Source: Prochilodus magdalenae
Lineage: Eukaryota > Chordata > Actinopteri > Characiformes > Prochilodontidae
Length of the DNA stretch: 64,000 bases
Assembly (NCBI GenBank): GCA_024036415.1
Contig: JAMWET010003612.1
Span: 124,001-188,000 of the forward strand
Direction of reading: 5' to 3'
A model generated the notes under the pieces. That model searched no databases. It saw nothing but the letters and a program-made list of their open reading frames with translations, and was not told where the DNA came from. Numbering within the stretch: position 1 is the stretch's first letter; every line of letters begins with the position of its first letter. Below, piece after piece: positions 10,776 to 22,145 of the stretch. The position numbers and the translations under genes are program-made.

Positions 10776-11380
10776 TGTTACACTGGGGCACAGGAACAGG
10801 ACATGGAGGCAGGATACAAGCGCAAGTGATTTAATGACAAACTAACAGATGAAAAACAAAAACCAAAGACCAAAAAGAAAAAACAAAACAAAACAGTACA
10901 AAGAAACAGGGTAACAAAAACCATAACCAGGCAAAATCGACAGACATAGGAACAAAAGCAACTGGCAGGGAGACTGAACACCCAACAAGAACAAAGGGCA
11001 CAACATGGGGTATAAAACAACAAGGGCCAACGAAAGACACCTGGGAAGGGGCAGGCGGCCCTGCAGCGACATCCTCGGTGGTAGGTGGCCCTGCAGCGAC
11101 GTCCTCGGACTGGAAGGACTGAGCATAGTGGGCCAAATAGTGCCGGCACTCACCAATGAAGTTCAGGCTCTGTTCTGGATCTCCTCTGAAGAACCTTGGA
11201 TAGGCAGGAGGTGTGGAGACCAGCCCGGTGGCCATTGGAGGCCTGAAACCACTTGCTGCATCCATAGTAGCTTGGGTGTTGGAACTGGAACTGAGTGACA
11301 GAGTGCTCATGGACATGACAGGACAGAAACAGGAAGCCAGATAAAACAGAAACATGAACAGGACACGGCAGGGTGTGACA
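10776..11380 (-). mobile_element. Ty3/Gypsy-like relic with LTR ends and a gag-like fragment
   Basis: The plus strand begins TGTTACACTGGGGCAC and ends GGCAGGGTGTGACA. On the minus strand the 3' 270 bp resemble the solo LTR at 94-479 (shared ACACCTGGGAAGGGGC/ACACCTGTGAAGGGGC, GTATAAA and CAGGAT-CAAG-GCAAG blocks, with ATTAAA). The 5' end resembles the start of an LTR. Between them, about 11050-11262, a minus frame starting MDAASGFRPP and containing FRGDPEQSLNFIGECRHYL looks like the N-terminus of a Gypsy Gag. I infer a full element collapsed by deletion. Flanks GAAAG and GGGAG match at only 3 of 5 bases. Confidence 0.55.
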
Positions 11381-12600
11381 GGGAGGACTGTGACTATTAT
11401 TGCTAACGCTTCAATTTGAGCTATAAAAACCTTAAAACCAAGTCTAAAAGAAAATAACAAATGAAAAATAAAGCTACTTTCATTTAGCATATTTTCCTAG
11501 CACAAAGCGAACTCGATTTTTTTAATTAATAGAGCATTCTGTAAGAATTTTAGAGCATTCTGATATTATCTGAAATGATCAACTAAATGTGAACAAATAA
11601 CAGTTTTTACTGTGTGTCAAAGATATACGTGTTTTGTTTTGCAAGGATAACAACTGAAGTTATCATGCTGACCAGCTAGCCCTGGCCTGTCCTTTCTCAT
11701 AATACCACTTTGTACCTCAAGAGGCAATAGTGAGTCACTCACTGCAGAGCTGGGTCCAATCAGTCCACCAAGACGCAATGAGAAATGGAAGGGAGTTCAG
11801 CTTGGTATGATGTAAGCTTTATCATGTCCTGTTGGTAAAAAAACAGTGTAGTATGCAAATATTTTGTGTGGTGGTCTGTGAAACCCAGATTAAGATTAGT
11901 GCATAGCATATACAGCATATATGTATATATATGTGTGTGTGTGTGCAGTTTTAGTGTGTTGAGCAGTTGAGCCTTAGTTTATAGTTAAGGATTGCTGCAG
12001 CCCTGCGTGAGGCCCCTTCTTCAAAATGGCCTTGTTCGGATGCTGGATGGAAATACAGACCTTTAGCATTTTGACTGATTGAAAACATGTGATCAGCTTG
12101 ACAGGGGTTTTTACTTACTTGGCGACAAACTGGATACAACATTGTTTTCAGTGGAACTACCACTTTAAGTGGCAACATTCCATTTTTCACAGTAGTGAGC
12201 GGAAGGCCCCATCAAGAGTTAAATTGTCTTGGGATTGGGGGAAATTGGGACTGTGTAGCTGTGGTTAAAATAAACCAGATTTTATTTTGGGAGCCATGGA
12301 TGCCAAAAGTCTTCAACTCCAGACAAACAACAGAGTAAGAGTACAGAGCATTCTCCTGGCTATTTACATTTATGGCATTTAGCATTTATGGCTATTTCTC
12401 ATGGTAACGTTGTCGCAATTTAAATATTTGTGTGGCTTCATGCCGCTGTTGACCATGTGCCCCTATGCGGTGTGGAGTAAGGTTTAACAGTCCAAACCTG
12501 CATTACAGTCCAACCATGCCCTTGATCAGTATTGGCTATTGACCGAATGTGTTGAAAGGGAATTGGCAACTGGTATTGACCCCAAAAACACAGATCAGTA
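11381..12600. other. Non-coding; short TA/TG microsatellite
   Basis: A TATATATATG then (TG)n run lies at about 11921-11945. TTTACATTTATGGCATTTAGC at 12363-12383 is an antisense L2-tail-like word. No gene is supported. Confidence 0.4.
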
Positions 12601-13696
12601 TGTATACACACACACACATACACACATATATATGTCTATATATGTCTACCATAAATTGCTTGGGGGCAATCTGAATTCCTGGGAATCGTAACGGCATTCT
12701 TAGTGATCACATTGATGTGGTGAGATGAGCACAAAGAGGGTTTTTTCCCTGCTAGCTCATGTCTGCCATGCTCCTTCAGACTGACGTTGATGGTTAGCAC
12801 ACTGCGGTTCATTTCAAATAATAAAACCCCTCTTCTGCTGGACGCCATCTCTGTTGTAGTTTAGAGACATCCTCATAATTGCTCGTTGTGCGGCACATAA
12901 TCGGCCCGATAACGATTCTCTCGTTTCTCATTAACCGGGGAAATGTACTGAGCTTTCAGAATGTTCCTCTGTTATCTGGTGCGCTCCCCAGGGAAACGCC
13001 TACTCGTCTTCATCTCACTCTCGTTGTGTGTTATTGAAACAGAAAGATATTGAAGCTCTATATTTCACCCAAGTAACCGAGGGTTCAGTTTTAAGCCAGA
13101 GTATATTATGAAAGTTTTTTTTTTTCTTACCGGAGGAAAAAAGGGACATATATTGGACTGTGGAACTCTGTGCTTGTAGCTAGCCACATCCTATAGGCTT
13201 AACCTTCCATACATATCTCAGCAAATAGTTAGACATACTCTTATAAAAATAAAGGTCTCTAGATGTGCGGCACCAGTCAAAGGTTTGAACACACATACTC
13301 ACTGTACATGTTTTAGAATAGTGATATCACAGTTATGTAATAACACATATAGTTTTATAACACATATGCTGTTATTACTGAGATAATAATGATAATAATA
13401 ATCAAAATTCTAGATGCTCTCTCTATGTTTGTTTATGTACCCAGCCCCCAGTTTGCAGAGAAACACTATGGATCGTTCTCTCAAGCAGCATCTTGAGGTG
13501 TTTTAACTGGACCGAAGAACATACATACATTCTGAAACCCTATTGCTCTTTACAAGGACTACAGTGTAAACTGGCTCAGGCATTCTTAGAGGTATTTCTT
13601 AGAAGTGTATAACAGAACACTGGACCTGCCCATGTTATTTAGTCATCCAAGATGATTAGCTATACGTTATCTATCCCTTAGTATTAGAAAGGAAGC
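12601..13696. other. Non-coding; repeat-poor island at about 12850-13090
   Basis: A CA/TA run lies at 12605-12648. The stretch 12850-13090 lacks recognisable repeats and carries clustered words such as TCATAATTGCTCGTTG and TCTCATTAACC, so it is a possible conserved non-coding block. At 13341-13371 sit two copies of the AACACATATRG word from the 9.1-kb array. Confidence 0.3.
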
Positions 13697-13947
13697 ATAT
13701 CATCACTGTCCAATGAAAAACATGTATCTCCACTTTTGTCCATTTTTACTTCATCATTTAAACAGAGCAGCTACTGTATACACTGAGTGAGAATGTCATG
13801 ATGAATGGACCACCAGAATTGACCCAGACCTATTTGGAGAGATGTGTGGTTCCATTGACTTACATTAAAAGCTTAATGAGGTTTTTGGCCTCTCCTGTAA
13901 AGTTACCATTTTGGAGATACTTGTTTTTCTTGGGAGAGTGACGATAT
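13697..13947. mobile_element. MITE, about 250 bp, copy 1 of 3
   Basis: Inverted ends: left ATATCATCACTGTCC, right complement of a GACGATAT-ended arm, each continuing into AAAAACANGTATCTCC. The body includes GGTTCCATTGACTTACATT and GAGGTTTTTGGCCTCTCCTG. Matching copies are at 25077-25318 (inverted) and 62356-62610. There is no coding capacity and no clear target duplication. Confidence 0.75.
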
Positions 13948-14539
13948 ATTCATCTTTCATGCTGATGGCCATGCCAGGAGGATCATGGGAGTTATGCACC
14001 TTGTCATGAGCCATGCAGATATTGTGATGACTTCCTATGTTGATGGCCATGCCAGAAGGAATCATAAGTGTCATGTACCTTCTGGAAATAGGGCTATTTG
14101 TGTTGTTTAATGCTGCTGTTTATCAAACAAAAGGCATGCACCATGTGCTTATTGCGTGATTTTGTGTTGGGCAGTAGGCTTAGTGAGTTTTAGGGTTAGC
14201 GTGTTTTGTGCATAAGGGTTTCAAATTATAGTGAAGCGTGTGGGGTAATGGTGACTTCCCCCAATTCTTAAATTGGCTGGTGATTGAATGAAGATCAGTT
14301 GCTTGCAGCTGAATCACAGCCTGCCTTCCGTATTGCTTTATGCTGGTGCTACATTCACTAAACAGATATATCAACTAATAAATTGATACCACAGTTTTTC
14401 CATTTTTAAACAAAGTACAGGAATATTTTTCCACGTCTTAGAAGCTGGTTACATTTTCTGCTTCTCACAACCCAAGTAATGGCCAAATTCTGAAAGGATC
14501 AATTTATTCTTTTCAGAGCACCAGCATTTTTTTCTTTTT
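13948..14539. other. Non-coding; short internal duplication
   Basis: The phrase TGATGGCCATGCCAGGAGGA (13962-13981) recurs as TGATGGCCATGCCAGAAGGA at about 14041-14060, each followed by ATCAT. This 79-bp-spaced duplication is local. No gene is supported. Confidence 0.4.
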
Positions 14540-14770
14540 AAAAATTTCATTTTTTCAGTAATGTCCTCTTGGCAGCTATTCATCCTTCCAGACCTATAGT
14601 ATTGAGATGTCTTCTCACAGTGGATGGATGGACAGAGACACTTATAGATTTTTTCAGATCTGCATCAAGACGGGAGCTTGATTTTCTCTTCTCTCTGAGA
14701 TGAAAGCTTTAAGTACTGTCAGGCCCTCCATGGTTCTTGGAGGGTCTCATTGTCTCTACATCTTTCAACA
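14540..14770 (-). pseudogene. Tc1/mariner-type transposase relic (N-terminal half)
   Basis: On the minus strand one frame reads VSVHPSTVRRHLNTIGLEG, then a stop, then IAAKRTLLKK. This is the Tc1-family pattern linking the second helix-turn-helix to the catalytic domain. Upstream in the same frame are a serine/arginine stretch (KSSSRLDADLKKS). The terminal repeats and the DDE region were not found. It is an old dead copy of a family different from those at 6.0 and 30.4 kb. Confidence 0.6.
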
Positions 14771-15812
14771 ACATTGAAACCCATTTTTTGTGCTATATAA
14801 AAGCATTTTTAAAGGCTTTTTTAAAAACCAAAACCCATAACCACACGCCACAGATTTTCCATCATAGTGAAGAATTACATAGACCATAGCTGAGATATAA
14901 CAAGGCAACCAGGTATCATGTTGGAGATTATGAACCTAACAAACAATGCAATGCAGATTGAAGTTTAAAATACTACTGGCAACTTCATATTTATAACATC
15001 CAGAAATGCTAGGATGCAAAACACTAAGTGTTCTGGTTAGTAATTTGAGGAAAATCTGTGTGCAATAATGGTTAATGGATAGAGTCTTCCAGTGAAGCCC
15101 ATCGTTTTTATAATCTATCCACTCTTCCAGTAAAGGTCATTTCTCAAAAATGTTGAAAACTCAGTGGGATGGATGATACCACAGATACTGTATATATGTC
15201 AGGACTTTTCTTGCATAAACACATCATGAATATTTTCCCTTAATTGTCTCAGAGCAGTCATAAAAGAGGATGTGAGCCACACTGGCAAACTGGAGGGGCA
15301 TAATTATTTTAAATATTTTAATAGCAAAGATGTCCTTTGGTGTTCTTCTGCTGTATAATCTGCTACCTGTTTGCCATTTAGCTCCTCAGACCGGCGTACT
15401 CAATCTTGACAGACCTGCCATCGGGTGGACCTTTGCAGGCTTGTACATTCCAATTATCTGTGCTGGATTCCATGTTCGTTCATGAAAATCATCAGTTCGT
15501 CCTTGTTCTCACCTTTTCTGTTGGCCTTGGAGTAATTGGTAACTGTGTAGTATTGTGGGATGAAGGTAATACCGCAGCATTTTAATGATATATCCAGACA
15601 AGCACTGAGCTGGGTATGGCGAATGACAGTCACTCTTGCTAGAACACTGTACATATTTGGTGGGAATGTTTGGTTTAAGTTTAGTAAATCATCAACAATT
15701 AAAAGTCTGAGAGAGCAAGTACAGTTTTGCTGTATTACCATAAATAGCTGTGGCATTTCTAAGGATTGAATTCACGGTTTTCCACTTTACACAGTTGCGT
15801 CACTCAGGAACC
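14771..15812. other. Non-coding; overlapping open frames of unknown meaning
   Basis: No element recognised. At 15454-15769 a 100-codon minus frame and a 69-codon plus frame overlap. Neither shows a known motif, and in AT-balanced DNA such lengths occur by chance. Confidence 0.3.
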
Positions 15813-16331
15813 TGTTAGACAACAAAAGACTTCAAGACCGACGTGTGCAGAACTAAAAACCAGGAATGGTTTATTAAAAAACAGGCAATCACAACAAACA
15901 CCAGTACACAGCGAAAACAATGGGAGAAGCTAGATCAGAGTCAGGGACAGGCGGAGGTCAGAACCCGGTAGTACATGCAGCGAGGGCGAACAAGTTTAAA
16001 GGGGAAAACCAAAGAGAGAAAGCAGAGGTACAAACCGTAGAGTCAGAACACGAGCAAAAGGGATAAGACTAAAGAGTAGTAAAGGAACGAAGGGAGTCGG
16101 AAACCAGAGTAAGACCATACGAGGAAAGAACCCTCAGGATTGCTAAACTAGGTTTGGCAAAGCTTCGCAGGGAACCCGTGTGAAACATTCAGCTGGAGTT
16201 AAAACTCGGGCGATCTAGAGCGCATCACGGAGTCCGAACAGGGGCGCATAGACATGACGTCATCGAGCGTGGCCCTCTGGGAAGTGGAGTCCTGAAGAGC
16301 GGAGAAGCCGGGGAGACGCGGAGGCGTGACA
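15813..16331 (-). mobile_element. Solo LTR (Ty3/Gypsy-type), perfect GAACC target duplication
   Basis: The 519-bp unit begins TGTTAGACAAC and ends GAGGCGTGACA on plus. GAACC at 15808-15812 and at 16332-16336 is a perfect 5-bp target duplication. The minus-strand AATAAA (plus TTTATT at 15870-15875) lies about 60 bp from the 3' end, fixing the minus orientation. Family-wide words are TTTGGCAAAGCTTCGCAG and CCCTCTGGGAAGTGGAGT, shared with the LTR at 42.9 kb. No internal sequence remains. Confidence 0.85.
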
Positions 16332-16466
16332 GAACCCTAGAAATAAGAGACATCTTTTCCTCTTTTCTTAAAACTGATACATTTAATTAGACAATGTTTC
16401 ATCCTGTATGTATCTATAGAACCTAAAGGAACTTAAAAGAACTTTGTCGCCCCAATCATATGCAAG
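16332..16466. other. Spacer between two solo LTRs
   Basis: 135 bp of AT-rich sequence that begins with the right target-duplication copy of the LTR at 15813-16331. No feature seen. Confidence 0.5.
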
Positions 16467-17054
16467 TGTCAGAAACAACAAACGGAATTCGATATGCGTC
16501 GAGCTAAAAGTTCTAGATAGATTTATTAATCCCAGAGGGAAATTCTTGGTAATTGTCCATTTAATAAATCAGATTCAGTAGCAATAAGTCACACGTTACA
16601 ATAGGACGAGGCTGAGGCATAAACAGAGACAGAATGAACCAGCAAACAAAACTAGAGGATAATCAAAAAGTCAACCAATAAACAAAAAGGAAGTCAAAAC
16701 CGGAGGTAACAAACAAACCAGTGAACAAATCCAAAAAGGAGAATCCAAAAGCGAGAGAGTCAAATAACAAAGAGCAGTCAAAACCAGAGAGAACGAGCAG
16801 AGAAATAGAGCGGAGCCATGCTCGGTACAGAAACAGAGTTTGGCAATACGTCGCAGTGACTGAGTGTTTGTGACGGGATTAGTGGGGGCAATGAGCAGCA
16901 GGTGTGTGCAATTTAGAGTTCAGGCGAGCTGGACCTAGGAAGTGGGGTGTAATTGGATGATTCAGGACATGTGACTGTGATGTCATCGGGGAGTGAACTC
17001 TGGGAGATGGAGTTCGGGAAATCGGCGGCAGCAGGGAAACCCGGAAGTGTGACA
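16467..17054 (-). mobile_element. Solo LTR of the same superfamily, with a nested insertion
   Basis: Begins TGTCAGAAACAAC and ends GGAAGTGTGACA (588 bp). Flanks GCAAG (16462-16466) and GTAAG (17055-17059) match at 4 of 5 positions. It shares GTTTGGCAATACNTCGCAG and the GTGACATCATNGGG-GTGAACTCTGGGA block with the LTR at 36.6 kb. About 16514-16610 carries extra sequence (GATTTATTAATCCCAGAGGG) absent from the sister copies, probably a nested repeat. Minus orientation. Confidence 0.75.
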
Positions 17055-18644
17055 GTAAGTATAATGGGGAATAAAACAACTGCAGTGTAACATGCAAGAT
17101 AGGGCCAGTGTTTTATTGACCACAGCACATATGACCAGTACTTTATAAAATCCCCAGAAACTCTGCTATACACGACACAGCCAAATTACATGTTTTGGTG
17201 ATTTTCTAAGTGCAACTAAAGTGAACTCATCCTCTACGGAGACCCTACATATAAAGCATTAAATATGCCATACAATTTGCATAGACTTTATTTTATTTTA
17301 GCTTTTATGTTTAATTGCATTTCCGAATATGTTATATTCAGCAAATAAACAGTAACTGGATATCAAACTGTCCAGAATTGTGTTATCTGTAGAGTTTTAA
17401 GAAAACTGACTGTATTCCCTCTTACCATGATGAGAATGGCCTACTACCAAAGGTGGTCCTTTCCTATGATGGATGATGTAGAAGGTGGCTGACAAACTGT
17501 GCGAAAGAACAGTGGTTAGACTCCGTAACTGTACAAGGTACAATTACAACCCTAATGGCTTAGCATAGTTACTGCAAGCAACAAGCTAGTGCAATACTAA
17601 ACTGCTATACCATTTGTACACATTGGTGCCAAACTAAGCTCAAGGCCCAACAAGAGCCCAACATATAACAGCCCTGAAGGTGTGAGGGTTCTTCACAGTA
17701 TCCTAGAGATGACACATCAAATCTGACAAACACTATCCCATTACATGTTACTCTAATTCAGGGTCATTCATTGGGTTTAAATGGTTCACCTGCTCCTCTC
17801 AGCTGGGTTGCACCACAAGCATGGCCCGTTTCATCTGGCGGTTCCTGCATCATTAAAGCAGTTTGGGTAGGACTGATGAGCCCACGAGGAGGGACTCCAC
17901 AGGGACACATAAAAGTCAACATGGATTAATTGTTCATGCTAAAGGTGCGGTGGAAACCGGCAGTGCCAGTACAATGTGCTTTAATGAGCCAGTGCCTGTT
18001 CTGTTTGTTTAGTCGGCCAGGATGGGGGCCATGCCACGCCTCACTCTGCGCTGAAATATTGATCGTTCCCCCTCCATCACTATCTCCCGCCCCTTGCCCA
18101 GAACAGTGAGCACTGAGAGCTCCTTCCAGGGGAGTTGATAAATCAAAATGTTCTATTCTCTGCTCAGGCACAGAGATGGGTCTGTGCCAGAGGGAACACT
18201 AAGGTGACCCAAGCAGACTGCAAGCAAGGCTGGAATGGCGTATGGCATGGCATGACACAGAGACAAGGCGCTCCTTCTCTCTCTTATTCTTTTAGCTCTC
18301 TGACCGACCAGCCCAGACACTCAGTGGTTTAAAATGCATTAGTTTGTAGCTACTGACTTTGTGTACATTAAAATTCAGTCGACTGTTTAAATGATGATAT
18401 TCGGCGCCGAAAGAAAGTTGGAGGGATGTCATGCATATGCCAAGGCCAAATTCTGATGTGGATGTGCATGCAATATGCATGGCGCAGTGTGCATGTTCAG
18501 CTCGGAATTCAGCAAATGAAATTCGTTGCTGATGGTGCAGACAGGATGGTCTGAATTCTATCTGACAGTAAAGATGATTTTGAGTTTCCAGTGGCTTATT
18601 ACCTCAGGCCAGTGCTACCTTCAGCTAACTCCAGCACTGTAGTT
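17055..18644. other. Non-coding; repeat-poor island near 17930-18130
   Basis: No gene or element is recognised. The stretch 17930-18130 is less AT-rich and lacks repeats (for example TGCTTTAATGAGCCAGTGCC). It is a weak candidate for conserved non-coding sequence. Confidence 0.3.
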
Positions 18645-20385
18645 CAGGGCTTCTCAACTTCTTAACCCGCAAAATGGACTTTCTTACCATTCACTGCAGA
18701 AACCTCCTCCACATTCTCTCCTGAAACACTCCACAGACACCTCCTTCATGGTTCTCCTGAAACACTCTGCTCATACCTCCTCCATATTTCTCCTAAACAC
18801 TCCACTCATACCTCCTCCATATTTCTCCTGAAACACTCCACTCATACCTCCTCCATATTTCTCCTGAAACACTCCACTCATACCTCCTCCATATTTCTCC
18901 TTAAACACCTCACTCAAACCTGCTCCATGTTTCTCCTAAAAACTCTACTCGTACCTCCTCCATATTTCTCCTTAAACACTTCACTCATACCTCCTCCATA
19001 TTTCTCCTGAAACACTCTACTCATACCTCCTCCATATTTCTCCTGAAACACTCCACTCATACCTCCTCCATATTTCTCCTTAAACACTTCACTCATACCT
19101 CCTCCATATTTCTCATAAACACTTCAATAATACCTCCTCCATATTTCTCCTTAAACACTCTACTCATACCTCCTCCATATTTCTCCTGAAACACTCCACT
19201 CATACCTCCTCCATATTTCTCCTGAAACACTCTACTCATACCTCCTCCATATTTCTCCTGAAACACTCTACTCATACCTCCTCCATATTTCTCCTGAAAC
19301 ACTCTACTCATACCTCCTCCATATTTCTCCTGAAACACTCTACTCATACCTCCTCCATATTTCTCCTGAAACACTCCACTCATACCTCCTCCATATTTCT
19401 CCTGAAACACTCTACTCAAACCTGCTCCATGTTTCTCCTAAAAACTCTACTCATACCTCCTCCATTTTCTACAAAACACTGCACCCAAGCCTGCTCCATG
19501 TTTTCCCCGAAACACTTTACTCATACCGCCTCCATATTTCTCCTGAAACAATCTACTCATACCTCCTCCATATATTTCTCCTAAACACAACACACTCAAG
19601 CTTGCTCCACGTTTCTTCTGAAATACTTCACTCATACCTCCTCCATATTTCTCCTTACACACTTCACACATACCTCCTCCATGTTTCTCCTTACACACTT
19701 TACACATACCTCCTCCATGTTTCTCCTGAAACACTCATTAGAGACCACCTCCATATTTCTCCTGAAACACTCTACTCATACCTCCTCAATATATTTCATA
19801 AACACTTTACTCAAGCTGGCTCCACATTTCTCCTAAAACACTCTACAGACGCCTCCTCCATGTTTCTCCTGAAGCACTCTACAGACACCCTCTCCATATT
19901 TCTCCTGAAACACTCCACAGAGACCACCTCCATATTTCTCCTGAGCTACTTTACTCAAACATCCTCCATAACACTCTTCTTATACATCCTCCATAATTAT
20001 CCTGAAACACTTAAGCCTTAACCACTTAAGCCTGCTCCATGCTTCTCCTAAAACACTCTAGTCATACCTCTTTCATATTTCTCTGAAACACTCTATTCAA
20101 GCCTGCTCAGTGTTTCTTGATGAAACACTCTACAGACAGTAGCTCAATAAATATCGCCCATATCATCAAATTTATCATAATTTCTTGTTCCTGGTAACCT
20201 TTATCTTCCTTCTCCAAAGCACTACAATCTGATACATATCTGACATAAAAGATATGTATTTTACAGAAATTTGAGATTACTTATAATTATTATTATGTTT
20301 TTTTTTTGCAGTGCATCCTGTGACCCCCAACGACCCATAACCACCTCCCAACTTAGGGTTGTGAGCCCAAAGTTGAGAAACACTG
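18645..20385. mobile_element. hAT-like non-autonomous element carrying a minisatellite
   Basis: Left end CAGGGCTTCTCAACTT and the reverse complement of the right end, CAGTGTTTCTCAACTT, match at 14 of 16 bases. This is a typical hAT terminal repeat. The 8 bases outside each end are CTGTAGTT (18637-18644) and CTGTGGTC (20386-20393), matching at 6 of 8, as expected of an aged 8-bp hAT target duplication. No transposase is encoded. Nearly all the interior is the 36-bp array listed next, plus about 245 bp of right subterminal sequence. Confidence 0.7.
18700..20138. repeat. 36-bp minisatellite, about 39 copies
   Basis: The unit alternates CTCCTCCATATTTCTCCTGA with AACACTCTACTCATAC (36 bp). The plus strand is pyrimidine-rich. 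The central block (about 18780-19440) is homogeneous, and copies at both edges are more diverged. Because 36 is divisible by three, the minus strand reads as repeated MSRVFQEKYGGG in runs at 18914-19419 and 19447-19734. These are interrupted by 1-2 bp indels, so a real protein is unlikely. Confidence 0.9.
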
Positions 20386-21844
20386 CTGTGGTCCACAGCA
20401 TTAGTTTTCCTGGGACCTGGGTTGCCTCATTAACAAATGATGAAGTGCTTAAGTCATGTGTGGTAGAACAGGAAAGCATGTAACTGATCCAGACTTTGGC
20501 TGGAAACTTGCTTTATCTTGTGTCAGTTACAAGCTAACTGCCCCCTCCTTCAGAAAGTGGTATAATGTAATGCAATATGCATCAGTCACAGCCATCTACC
20601 CAGTGTGTTTCAGTGAGAAGCGTTTTGTTCGAACCTGGTTGTGGTTAATACAATGCGTGTAAACAGAAGAGTGGAACAGAAGGCTGTGAGATATTCATGA
20701 GAGCTAGGTGAATGTCAGTGAGTCAGTGATGTGACAGCCATCTTATTTTAGTATCAGGAGTTTAGATTGCTAATAATGAGCAGTGCTTAAGGGGAATACA
20801 GATAGATAATGAATAATCCGCTACCTTCTTCCCACGAGAGGCGGTTGATGACAAGTAGCCAATAACAGCAATTATTACAATGTGGACTTGTGTTGTGATG
20901 GTTAATCCTTAGACGAATACAGGTATTACTGTTGTTTTGCTGCTGTTTATTTTTGGTACTTACATAGTTTATTTCAGGACAAATTTACATTTACATTTCA
21001 TTCATAACCTGAAAAGACTACACACTTTATTCGGATTCCTAAAATATTATGCGATGTTTAAACCTTCTATACATCTATATTTAATACTACTGCTTTGCTG
21101 TGCCATTTAAAACTAAATATGTAATTACATACTAATAACTAATAACTCAGTATTATACAGTAATTAACAGTAATTAATGTTCAACAAACATTCACATTTA
21201 ATGTGTACATTACATTACAATATATATTGGCAGGTTTGACCCTGCACATACACTATGAAACAACTCTGTAATAACTCTGTTGTATTGCAAGTCTGTAATT
21301 ACATTATCATAACGACCTAATACCCTACATTACACCATAATAACATAATTCATTAATGGATTATAAAGGTTTTTTGCATAATGCCATGGAAATGATTTCA
21401 AAAGCCATGTTTAAAAAAAGAACTTTGTGAATGTGGAGCAAGGTGTGCAGAGCAGGTATGTATGGATGAAGTATATTTGCTGCCACTCGCTGCCCAGAGA
21501 GATTGGTGGATAGAGTGATTTATGACTGACTCCTCAAGCTAAACATAAAGAGGAGATTAAAGGAGGAGTTTAAGATGTCAGTTAATGTGTGGAAGACCAC
21601 ATTACCAAACTAGAGAAGAGCTTTTCCAGGAAATAAATTATTAGACCCACATTGCATTGCCATTGAAGTGCTGGTATGATGAGTGAGTTAGCATCCTGCT
21701 TGCAGTGGAGTAGTCAGCCAACACGAGACCACCCCATATACCAGGGGTACTCTGCACACTTACCTAAGGTAGAGGTTCTTTATCAGTGGAAGGACTCTTC
21801 ATACAACGCTCACATTAAATGGCGGTTCTCTATCTCCTTTACAA
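20386..21844. other. Non-coding, AT-rich
   Basis: 20950-21400 is very AT-rich with many TTACATT/TAATAAC words. No gene, and no element I can name. Confidence 0.35.
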
Positions 21845-22078
21845 ACTTTTCATTTTCTAGGTTTGAGCACTCTGGCTTGTGATTGCTAGGTAGTGCACCC
21901 ATGCTGTGTTTGTCTTCCCTCTAGGCATTAGCACCAGCCCTTGTTAGGGTAGCTCCTGGTTTTAGACTTTAACCTACTTGTACTAGCTAGGATACATCCT
22001 CTGACTGAAGACTAAGTGCAGTTGTAAGTCGTTCTGGATATGAGCATCGTCTAAATGCCATCAATGTAAATATAAATG
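21845..22078 (+). mobile_element. L2-like LINE 3' UTR and tail
   Basis: The stretch GGTTTGAGCACTCTGGCTTG then GCCAGGTAGTGCAC-like (here GCTAGGTAGTGCACC) matches the 3' UTR of the LINE at 8.2 kb. It ends GTTGTAAGTCGTTCTGGATA then GCATCGTCTAAATGCC and TGTAAATATAAATGT, the fish L2 tail. A non-coding, truncated copy. Confidence 0.65.
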
Positions 22079-22145
22079 TTCTTTGGGGAACCAAAAGTAG
22101 GTCCTCTATATCTTGGTGCTGAGAACCCATTTGGAAACGTATGTG
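22070..22145. repeat. Fragment of a GGTTCT-type MITE-like repeat
   Basis: AAATGTTCTTTGGGGAACCA then GGTCCTCTATATCTTGG resembles a common fish repeat of GAACC/GGTTC palindromic words. Related pieces are at 56.3 and 57.3 kb. Confidence 0.35.

Noticed and set aside
10776..11380. Perfect target-site duplication for the Gypsy relic
   Set aside because: Flanks GAAAG and GGGAG agree at only three of five bases, so the boundaries are left as provisional.
10831..11490. 219-codon minus frame as a membrane protein gene
   Set aside because: It runs through LTR and gag-like sequence of a Gypsy relic. The hydrophobic segments are a translation of T-rich LTR sequence.
15454..15769. Overlapping open frames on both strands as a gene
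   Set aside because: Neither translation has a recognisable motif, and lengths of 69-100 codons occur by chance.
18914..19734. Minus-strand frames encoding repeated MSRVFQEKYGGG as a possible repeat protein
   Set aside because: The 36-bp unit is a multiple of three, so frames stay open by default. Small indels break it into several frames and there is no start region, signal or flanking domain.
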